From Zymoseptoria tritici IPO323 (Eukaryota; Ascomycota; Dothideomycetes; Mycosphaerellales; Mycosphaerellaceae), in assembly GCF_000219625.1 (NCBI RefSeq), contig NC_018217.1, positions 620,001-684,000 of the forward strand: DNA of 64,000 bases. Direction: 5' to 3'. The notes below the pieces were generated by a model, which was not told the origin of the DNA, did not search any database, and saw only the letters and a program-made list of their open reading frames with translations. Positions 56,535-64,000 of this stretch are shown here, in pieces (within the stretch, counting starts at the first letter, position 1; each line of letters opens with the position of its first letter). Position numbers and translations under genes: made by a program.

Positions 56535-57107
56535 ATGGCTCCCATCACCACCGCCTCGAACGAGGAGACGCACGCCGCACTCCTCGATACTCTCGACATG
56601 CACAAGATTCACAAGCCGTTCCGCAACCCGAATTGGAAGCCGCCGCAGCGTCGAAACAAGAACCTCAAACAGATCTTGTCGGAGGCACAGCGCGCACAGC
56701 AAAGCATCATCAATACGCAGCAAAACTCCGGAGCCAGTACACCATTGCCTACGACCGACGGTACCAACACACCTTCGCTGAATCCCAACCCCGAGAAGGC
56801 AAGCCAGGATCTTGGAAGAGCTGTGCTGGAGAAGAACGCGAAGCAGAACAACGGGATCGCTACTCAACCTATCAGTGCTGGTTATGGAGGCTTCTCTGGT
56901 GTGACATATACCAGCATCGCTGCCGCACCCAGTCTGAAGCCAAAGAAGAAGTACTGCGACATTACAGGATTGCCTGCAAAATATAAGGATCCCAAGTCGG
57001 GACTATACTACTACAACGCGGAGATCTATGCAGTAGTCAATGGCCTGAGTACGACGCAGGTGCAGGAATACCTCGCTGCGAGAGGTGCCAACACGGTGTT
57101 GAAGTGA
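56535..57107 (+). CDS. IES6: INO80 chromatin-remodelling subunit IES6
   Basis: Subunit of the INO80 nucleosome remodeller; with Arp5 it forms the module that grips the nucleosome. Single exon, 190 aa. The N-terminal block DMHKIHKPFRNPNWKPPQRR, followed by NKNLKQILSEAQRAQQ, is the IES6 signature. A Ser/Thr/Asn/Pro-rich spacer leads to the C-terminal YL1_C domain, KKKYCDITGLPAKYKDPKSG then LYYYNAEIYAVVNGLS. Start context is CACCATGGC, and the length is normal for the family. Confidence 0.95.
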   Translation: MAPITTASNEETHAALLDTLDMHKIHKPFRNPNWKPPQRRNKNLKQILSEAQRAQQSIINTQQNSGASTPLPTTDGTNTPSLNPNPEKASQDLGRAVLEKNAKQNNGIATQPISAGYGGFSGVTYTSIAAAPSLKPKKKYCDITGLPAKYKDPKSGLYYYNAEIYAVVNGLSTTQVQEYLAARGANTVLK

Positions 57108-57703
57108 AAAGAGCGGATCCATGTGACGAAGCCGCCCCATGTGGAGAATTCTATGGAGCGGAAAGGTGGCAACACAACTCCAACACAAATGAGATGTTTG
57201 CATGCGGGTCGGCACATATCGTTGACTTCAGCATTTCGGAGACAGAGAGCGACATTTCCGACCGAGAGCGGAGGCTCCATAATAAAAGTCGCCGCTCTAC
57301 GAAGCCGAGCAACGGACTTCGGCCGACTGGGGAAGGGTTTTCGAAGTGCCCAGGGAAAATGGCACTTCTTTCGGCGATCACACCGTCCGCTCGTGCTTAC
57401 CGGGTCGGCAGAACACGACTACCGCTCACGCTATTGCACATGGCTGCCAATCGACTTTCACTGGCCGCGCCTGGATCTTCAGATGTCTCCAGTTTTCTGG
57501 TTTGACTTTGCGCCAGTGAAGTTTTGGCTAAAAACACGACTTTAGAGTACCACGATTTCCTCCTATCGGACGCTGATCTCCCGCCCTTATATGAATGACC
57601 TGTGGCAACGCGATCACTTTACCTACAACTCCTACCAACACATCCAACATCCAACATCCAACACCTGATCAAACCACCTACAATCACTCGACCGCTCATC
57701 AAC
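57108..57703. other. Intergenic, nothing recognised
   Basis: 3' flank of IES6 and upstream region of the next F-box gene. Short frames overlap on both strands. The last 130 bp before 57704 is A/C-rich with repeated ACATCCAAC, a probable leader. Confidence 0.45.
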
Positions 57704-58469
57704 ATGTCTGAGTATTCTGCTACTGAGAGGTATGTACCGTGATCGATCTGATCGTCATCGATGGCAGAACCTCACAAGGCCGTTCACTTCGCACGAGCAA
57801 AGGCTGATCCTCCACAGAGTGCTGGCCATTCCTGAACTGCTGGAGAACGTCTTGCTTCAGCTCGGCTCCTCAGACGATACTTCCTGGAAACAGCTTTTCG
57901 TCGTTCAGCGCGTGTCCTCCACATTCGACGCAGTCATCAAGAGCTCGACCCAGCTGAGACGGGCAATGCATCTCGAGCGGCGGCGGCAGTCACTAGCAAC
58001 GATGCCGACACCAATTCTTCCGGCAGATGCAGTCTCCACCTTGCAAAACGGAATAGACGCAGCACGACCTGCTTGCCTCGCCCGCTACCAACAATTCTTC
58101 TACTCGCTGGAGAAAATCATCTATCCTTTTTGGTGTAACCTACGGATAAGCTCCGGACCGAAAGGGACAGTTATCCTGCATCTTAATGTCTCCCTTTTCT
58201 GGTCAGAGGAGCTTGCCGGTTCTGGCACTGTGTCGGCACGAGTCCCTAGTACGCTCGACGGCAGCAATCCGGTGGAGAAGCTGAACTCATGGCGGAATCT
58301 CTTGGTTCCCTACGATCCACTTCACCCAGTCGAAGTCCACTGCTGCGGGTCCAAGATCATCGACACCTGCGGTGCTAAGTCCACCCTGGGTGAGCTTGCA
58401 GACGAGGCTATCCGGGCTGGAAGAGGGCACCTGAAGGGCGTGAAACAGATGGTGTACCACCAGCAGTAG
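57704..58469 (+). CDS. F-box-domain protein (fungal lineage type)
   Basis: Exons 57704-57729 (26 nt, MSEYSATER) and 57779-58469 join in frame to 238 aa. The F-box is VLAIPELLENVLLQLGSSDD then LFVVQRVSSTFDAVIKSSTQ, with the RRAMHL continuation typical of the very numerous short F-box-like proteins of Dothideomycetes. The remainder (YSLEKIIYPFWCNLRISSG, TLGELADEAIRAGRG) has no further domain. The first in-exon start at 57732 would lack conservation; the two-exon model places PFTSHEQRLIL directly after the short exon. Function unknown beyond a possible SCF adaptor role. Confidence 0.75.
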
Positions 58470-59550
58470 GACGAGCGAGGCTTGAGGAATTGTTGCATTT
58501 AGATTGCGTACGGGAAGCGAGGTGTTCTGGGAGAGTCTACATTACGAGCATAGCGATATACCCAGGTGGCATATTTGCATTATTGACAGTCGGCGTGCTG
58601 GGAGCATAGATTAATCCACGATAGCGATACGAACATTGAGAGAGGTCTGAAATCCAGACTGAATGCCACGTGCCTCACTCGTGCTTCTTCCACGTTCCCA
58701 CAGTTCGTCTTTCCGGCGCTGCGAAGCTTCAGCTGACACGAGGCCCAAACCATGGAATGCCAAATTACATCCCGTGGCTGCAAACACGCCGTTCCAGTCC
58801 GGATAAAAACGTTGCTGCCGACATGGCGCTCCGTGCTCCGCACAAGACAAGGGAACTTTTCGCACGGTGGACACTGCGCGATAGAGATTCATCGAGAGGG
58901 CTCTGTAGACTTCAACGGTACGGGTCATAATACCCAGCTATCTTACTCAGCTTTGCGTGCAGTTATTGACGTACTATGACCGCTCGATAGGTTGAGCAGG
59001 AGAACGGAGGCATCATGTCCCGGCCGCATCTGCCAACGATCAAAGATGGCGCGCGCACCTGCTGAACCATTCCACCAATACAGCTGCACCATTCGCACCT
59101 CGACTGTATGAAGGCACCATCGCAACGACTGCGCCATACATGAACCACCCCAGACCAGCAAACATGAACATCTCCCTCAACATCCATTTCGAGCCGACCG
59201 AAGGGAAACCAGAAGACCGCAAACTGACTTCGCTAAGAGGAAATCGACAGGTGAAGGTAAGGAACATCGTGCTTTCCATTCTTTCGTCCCTGCGGTTTGC
59301 TGACACAGTCCAGGCCGCTCGGATTGGTTGATGGAGTTCACGAACGGTCCGAAGAGGAGCTGGACACAGGCGAAAGGTCGCAAAATTGTCAATTTCGTGT
59401 CCTGATTCTGCCACTGGCCAATCCTGGCAGCTGCAGTTTGCAGTTTGCTTTTCCTGCCCAATACGCCGGTTCTTGTCGCCCTCAAATAACGCCCAAACTC
59501 CTCGCTGGAAAGTGTTCAAATCGCCGATCGCCTTTTCACGACTTCAAATC
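58470..59550. other. Intergenic, no confident gene
   Basis: About 1.1 kb between convergent 3' ends. A minus-strand frame ending at 59040 includes a hydrophobic stretch (MFMFAGLGWFMYGAVVAMVP) that could encode a tiny one-pass membrane protein, but start and expression are unsupported. Confidence 0.4.
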
Positions 59551-60004
59551 TCATCTGCTGTTGTTCTTGATGATGTCGCGCTCGGCCGGGTTGTATCTGT
59601 GTGGCCCGTTAGTCTCCTCCTCATGCCTCCTGCAGTAATTACGGCATACCTCAGCAGCTTCTCGATGAGGTCCACGTGGGTGAGCATCATGCGACGGCAG
59701 CAGTAGCGGTTCAGACCTAACGAGTCCATCGCATCACTGGTGAAAATTGCATATCAGCAGCCGCCTCTCCATTGCCTATACACGACTCCTCTGAAAAGTT
59801 CGCATCTTTCTGATTGTAGCTTCGTGACATACCCGTCGGTCATAGCTTCTCCGTCCTCTTTCACTGTTCCAATGAGCTCGACGTATCGTTCATAAAGGTC
59901 GGCGATGACCTGTTCGCGTGTCGGCATTAGCAGGCGGGTCATTGTCGTTGCGCGCTTCCAAAACGCACCTTGCCGCACGAGAAGCAGCGAATGGGAATGA
60001 TCAT
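59551..60004 (-). CDS. RPB10: RNA polymerase I/II/III subunit RPB10 (ABC10-beta)
   Basis: Small zinc-binding subunit shared by all three nuclear RNA polymerases. Four exons, 60004-59969, 59909-59833, 59736-59650 and 59596-59551, join in frame to 81 aa. The N-terminal [12 protein letters not shown] supplies the first Cys pair and [20 protein letters not shown] the second; these four cysteines bind zinc. The middle ([13 protein letters not shown]) matches the family helix, and the end is [17 protein letters not shown]. Three introns in an 81-codon gene, and no exon longer than 87 nt, make it easy to miss in automatic annotation. Confidence 0.95.
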
Positions 60005-60233
60005 GTTGGCGGTATTTGTCTCGAGCGGCGAGATTTCGATTGGTTCAGCAGTGTCGTTGTTGAATCGCGAAGATGGATGCGGTCGTCGATGGTGAAGATC
60101 AAATCGCGGACCGCTCTCCGCGCTTCCAAGAACTTTTTCAAGCTTGGGCCCGGCGAAATTTATGAGAGCTGCATCTCACGAAACGATCATCACATTCATC
60201 GAACGATTTCTGCATTTTCACAGGTCAGATACC
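60005..60233. promoter_or_regulatory. Divergent promoter region, RPB10 / UTP17
   Basis: 229 bp between the start codons of two ribosome-production genes. An ATTGG (reverse CCAAT) occurs near 60038. Shared control is plausible but unproven. Confidence 0.5.
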
Positions 60234-63200
60234 ATGGCTACAGACGCAGAGAGGAAGCGAAAGCTGGATCAGGATCAATTGGAACGGTCTACTTCATCGA
60301 AACGGCAAAAGTCATCCGACTCGAAGTCAAAGTCAACCAAGACAGCGAATGGCCCCAGCAATGGAAATAGCAAGAGGTCTGCCAGCCCGAAAGTCGTCGT
60401 GACGAGGATAGATCCTCGACATGCCGTCTCCAATTCAAAGGCTTCGCCGGAACTGGATCGCAAGGAGCGCAAGGCTGCGAAAACAGCACGAACGAGTGAC
60501 GCCAATTCAATCGCTGGAGCTGCAGACGTCCCGAATGGCGGAATACTGGCCAAAGAGCAGCTTGATAAGGCGATGAATGGGGCTTCAAAGAATGGGCATG
60601 CTACTACAGGCCTCGCTGAGAATGGGTCGGACAGCACTTCTAAGCAGAAGGTGGACACCCAGCAAGCCGCATTGCAGGCTCCTACGACTGCCAGGCAGTC
60701 GAAGAAGGACAAGAAGAAGCAGAGGAGGCAGTCAGTACAATCTGCAAATCCGGACACAGAAATGGTCGATGTTGCGAAGAGCAAGTCCAAGAAATCCGCA
60801 AAGAAGAAGGCAAAGGCCGACGGTACGCATGTCAGTGCACCTGTGTCACTACTTCCGGCGAAAGAGAAGGAACAAAGAGCACTGGAGAAGAAAGAGAGAC
60901 GACGAGTCGACAGAGAGGTTGTGAGTGGGTTGCGCCCAGACGAAGCCAGGACCGCGCCGAACGAGAACGGGTGGTGGCTGTCGCCTCCTGCTGCCGGTCG
61001 CTACCTCAATCATGACCCTATCTTCGTGCGAAGCGAGACATCGGAAGAGTGCCTCATTGCTGCTACAGTACGCGAATTGCAGCTGCTCTCGCTGGACACC
61101 TCTTTGGTCATTCGCACGCACATAGTTCCTGACGGTCGAAGCATTCTATGCTACTCCCTCAGCCCCAGCGACGAAGAATGTGTCGACATAGCGTACGATA
61201 ACGGTGCCAAGGTACAATGGAACTGGATCACCTCCGAAATTGTCAAAGGAACATTCCCAGGACAGGAGACAACCATTGCGATGACTACCGCCAAGGTGAT
61301 CGGAGACCGTGCCGAACTGTTCTACATCACACAAGCCAAGGGCGATTACATTCTTGTCGGGCAAAGGAAATCGCTGTTCAAGACGAAGCATCCCATCAGC
61401 AGCGTACAGGTGCTGGACAATGCCTCCTTTATCGTCTGTCTCAGCGAGGATGCCATCATCGTGGGTTCTCGAAAGGCCGTGAGGGAGGACTCCAATTACG
61501 TCTTTGTTGAAATACCTACAACCGTGCCGAGCACATGCGTAGACGCCCGAGTGATCACCCAGCCTTCCAAGACTGCCTCCAAGCAGTCGAATCAGCGATC
61601 GGAGGTAGCAATAGCGGTGGGCAACGCCGAGGGCCAGATCCATCTATACACTCAGTTCTCGGAGCTCCTCGTCGGGAGCGACAAGGCAAGTTTCCCGGCA
61701 CCTCGCGTCCTGCACTGGCATCGCGAGCCATTGTCTGCTGTGAAGTTCTCCCGCGATGGCAATTACCTGATATCTGGTGGTAAGGAGACGGTTCTTGTGC
61801 TTTGGCAATTGGAGACTGGTAAGAAGCAATTCTTGCCGCATCTCACTGCTGAAGTGGAGCGTATCGTGGTCAGTCCGAACGGAACCAAATATGCGCTTCA
61901 GATGGGCGACAACTCGATCATGGTCATCAGCACCAGTGAGCTGAAGGCTGTGGCGAACTTCGCTGGACTTCAGCTTCCCGCACGATTGGAGAACATGGAC
62001 GCAGACATTGACCTCCCACGAACTACGGCTTTGCTGCACCCTCAGAATCCACACCAGCTGCTGCTTACAGTCCCATCATCGCAGCCCAAATCCGCGGATG
62101 ATATCACGACCAGACCATTCTTGCAGACTTTCGACACTCGCCATTCTCGCCACATCACGCGCCAGGCTCTGACCCGAAACAACGTCACCGACTTCAGCCT
62201 CGGCCCTGAGGACACGCCGATCGAGCCTCCAGATGTCTCTCACATCGCGATCAGTGCTGATGGTAACTGGCTTGCGACCGTGGACGACTGGTATCCGCCA
62301 GGCACAGACCTTGCGCCCGGAGCTTGCGATCTGGACCACTATGACGCTCTGCAGGTGAAAGAACAACAGCTACAGCGACGAGAAGTGCATCTCAAATTCT
62401 GGCACTGGAACGCTGCGGATGCCATCTGGACGTTGAGTACACGGGCCGATGCGCCGCATGCACGCTCCGCTTACGCAGATCTCGGTGCTGGAGCAGGTCG
62501 TGTACTCCAGCTGAAGGCGGATCCTGCCTCGAACACGTTCGCTACGATGGGCGAGGATGGCTGCATGAAGCTCTGGCGTCCGAGAAGCCGTACTCGCCAT
62601 GGTGTGCCGCTGAAGGACGAGAATGGTGAGATCTTGGTGGAGTGGGTGTGCAAGCGCAGTGTACCTTTGCACATTCCTACCGAGATCCCCGGTCGCGCAG
62701 ACTCTCCATTAGACGACGACGCGATGGATGAAGACGTCAAAGACGTCAATGCGCTTGCCGAACCAGCCGGCCAGCCCAATGGAAACGAGGTTGCGAAGTC
62801 GCAGCTGCAAGTGACAGCCGAGAGTCTGGCCGTCATCGCAGTCGACGACAAGGAGAACTCGCCGTCGATCCTTGCGGCTACCCTCTCCTTTTCACCGGAC
62901 GGCTCCCTCGTAGCCTGCGGTCAAGTCGCCGGCCCCAACAGCGACACCTCGCATCCCCTCCTGCACTTCATCTCCACCTCCACCGGTAGCATCGTCGCCA
63001 GCAAATCCGGCCTCGTGGCGCCCGACGAAGAACTCATCGATACCGGTTTTCTTGACCGCTACTTCATCACCCTTTCGGTCGGCACGGTCCGAGTCTGGAA
63101 TCTCGTGGATGACAGCCATCACTACTCCATCGCCCTGATGGGCGACGATGACGATCAACAAGATGCTATGCTGGCGGTCAACGAAGCGGATGAGACTTTT

Positions 63201-63773
63201 GCCATCGTCAGCACTGCGCCAATGTTCAAGACGGATGTGCGTGTGCCGCGAGTGGAAGTGTACTCACCGCGCCGACCGCAAAGTCTCTTCATGGCGGAAT
63301 TCTCAGAGACGCCAGTGGCTCTGCTGGCCGCGAAGGGTGTGAAGGGATACACGGTCTTGTTTGAGGATGGCACGATTCGAAAAGTGCACTCGACTGTTAC
63401 CAGCGTGCGGAGTGGACTGTTGGAGAACTTGGGTCATGATGCTGAAGACGAGTCCGTACAGCCACCTGCTGCTGCGACTATTGCAGAGGGTGCATTTACA
63501 CCTCTGCCGACCGCGGCGGAGACTCTGGCGCTCATTCAGGGCAAGGACGGAGAGGACGCGGAGCTCACAGGCGCGCTGGGAAGTCTGGCGTTCGAGGAAG
63601 GCGAGGATGATCGTCCTGTCGTTCGACCGGAGCAGTTGGCGAGCATCTTCGATGTTGGGCAGAGTTCCGCGATGCCGCCCGTGGCGGACATGTTTGCCGC
63701 TGTTATTGGATTGTATGGGCGCAAACCAAGGACAAGGAGAGAAGAGGTTGGGGATGCAATGGAGCTGGCGTAG
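60234..63773 (+). CDS. UTP17: U3 snoRNP/t-UTP WD-repeat protein UTP17 (NAN1/WDR75)
   Basis: Component of the t-UTP/UtpA subcomplex of the small-subunit processome, which couples rDNA transcription with 18S pre-rRNA processing in the nucleolus. 1179 aa, one exon, from ATG 60234 (ACCATGG context); an in-frame ATG at 60144 would add 30 residues. The first 240 residues are very basic and disordered (ATDAERKRKLDQDQLERS, SKKDKKKQRRQS, KSKKSAKKKAKADG). WD-type propeller repeats follow: GWWLSPPAAGRYL, SLDTSLVIRTHIVPDGRSIL, VLHWHREPLSAVKFSRDGNY then ISGGKETVLVLWQLETGKKQ, ISADGNWLATVDDW, ATMGEDGCMKLWRPRSRTRH, and LSFSPDGSLVACGQ. The WHREPLSAVKFSxDGxYLISGG block is typical of NAN1/WDR75. Confidence 0.92.
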   Translation: MATDAERKRKLDQDQLERSTSSKRQKSSDSKSKSTKTANGPSNGNSKRSASPKVVVTRIDPRHAVSNSKASPELDRKERKAAKTARTSDANSIAGAADVPNGGILAKEQLDKAMNGASKNGHATTGLAENGSDSTSKQKVDTQQAALQAPTTARQSKKDKKKQRRQSVQSANPDTEMVDVAKSKSKKSAKKKAKADGTHVSAPVSLLPAKEKEQRALEKKERRRVDREVVSGLRPDEARTAPNENGWWLSPPAAGRYLNHDPIFVRSETSEECLIAATVRELQLLSLDTSLVIRTHIVPDGRSILCYSLSPSDEECVDIAYDNGAKVQWNWITSEIVKGTFPGQETTIAMTTAKVIGDRAELFYITQAKGDYILVGQRKSLFKTKHPISSVQVLDNASFIVCLSEDAIIVGSRKAVREDSNYVFVEIPTTVPSTCVDARVITQPSKTASKQSNQRSEVAIAVGNAEGQIHLYTQFSELLVGSDKASFPAPRVLHWHREPLSAVKFSRDGNYLISGGKETVLVLWQLETGKKQFLPHLTAEVERIVVSPNGTKYALQMGDNSIMVISTSELKAVANFAGLQLPARLENMDADIDLPRTTALLHPQNPHQLLLTVPSSQPKSADDITTRPFLQTFDTRHSRHITRQALTRNNVTDFSLGPEDTPIEPPDVSHIAISADGNWLATVDDWYPPGTDLAPGACDLDHYDALQVKEQQLQRREVHLKFWHWNAADAIWTLSTRADAPHARSAYADLGAGAGRVLQLKADPASNTFATMGEDGCMKLWRPRSRTRHGVPLKDENGEILVEWVCKRSVPLHIPTEIPGRADSPLDDDAMDEDVKDVNALAEPAGQPNGNEVAKSQLQVTAESLAVIAVDDKENSPSILAATLSFSPDGSLVACGQVAGPNSDTSHPLLHFISTSTGSIVASKSGLVAPDEELIDTGFLDRYFITLSVGTVRVWNLVDDSHHYSIALMGDDDDQQDAMLAVNEADETFAIVSTAPMFKTDVRVPRVEVYSPRRPQSLFMAEFSETPVALLAAKGVKGYTVLFEDGTIRKVHSTVTSVRSGLLENLGHDAEDESVQPPAAATIAEGAFTPLPTAAETLALIQGKDGEDAELTGALGSLAFEEGEDDRPVVRPEQLASIFDVGQSSAMPPVADMFAAVIGLYGRKPRTRREEVGDAMELA

Positions 63774-64000
63774 ATGAGGTGAGAGTGTACACATGTACAG
63801 AATGAATATGACGGATTTGTGCAATGTAGACGTGCATATCATTGTGTCCTCCGTGATCACTGCATTCACCTCGACTCGTCATTTGGCTTCGGCAAAATTC
63901 ATCGTGATGTCGTCTCAAGCCGTGGCCTGAATATCCTCTAGCTACAAGGTTTGCCTCTGCCATATTGGTCCCGAAGTCATCTCGACCTGTGTTCCTGACG

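Noticed and set aside
59040..59195. Minus-strand frame with a hydrophobic segment (FMFAGLGWFMYGAVVAMV) that could be a ~50-aa membrane protein
   Set aside because: No supported start, no splice continuity and no recognised family; overlaps other open frames.

Overview
The window is nuclear DNA from a filamentous ascomycete (Pezizomycotina). Most genes carry several GT-AG introns of 50-60 nt with CTAAC-like branch sites. The gene content (carnitine synthesis, a CON7-type regulator, RIP-mutated transposon DNA, lineage-type BTB and F-box proteins) suggests Dothideomycetes, possibly the Mycosphaerella group. That placement is inference from content, not from a database search. Exon joins below were worked out by hand from splice signals and reading-frame continuity.

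Layout: 1-1.3 kb holds no recognised gene. 1.3-4.4 kb has an 8-intron trimethyllysine dioxygenase gene and a small membrane protein. 5.0-13.7 kb has a divergent pair, a Chs5-Arf1-binding protein (BUD7/BCH1 family, -) and the intronless HIR3 gene (+). 14.4-17.4 kb has two BTB-domain genes in tandem with a 222-bp MITE between them. 18.1-22.9 kb has a divergent kinesin-6/PPR pair, followed by a second 222-bp copy of the MITE. 23.6-26.0 kb is the DEAD-box helicase gene DBP2, with an unusually long intron after motif V. 26.0-31.7 kb is gene-poor. 31.75-33.04 kb is almost free of ATG and reads as a very long 5' leader of the CON7-like C2H2 regulator at 33.0-34.4 kb. 34.4-37.5 kb is unresolved.

37.5-48.3 kb is dense housekeeping sequence: a MAPEG protein, NSE1, RPS16, an RCC1-repeat protein, RAD9, an F-box/LRR protein and the bifunctional thiamine enzyme THI20. 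48.4-55.3 kb is the most unusual part. A 5.96-kb DNA transposon with 14-bp terminal inverted repeats, largely destroyed by RIP, sits inside a small secreted-protein gene and splits it into a signal-peptide fragment on the left and a C-terminal fragment on the right. The element holds the remains of an integrase-core (rve-like) protein and two further reading frames. 55.5-63.8 kb returns to housekeeping genes: YKT6/IES6 divergent, an F-box protein, and RPB10/UTP17 divergent.

Functional themes are genome maintenance (HIR3, NSE1, RAD9, IES6), ribosome production (RPS16, UTP17, RPB10, DBP2), and secretion or polarity (BUD7-type cargo adaptor, YKT6, kinesin-6). No bacterial-style operons, CRISPR arrays, rRNA genes or convincing tRNA genes were seen.
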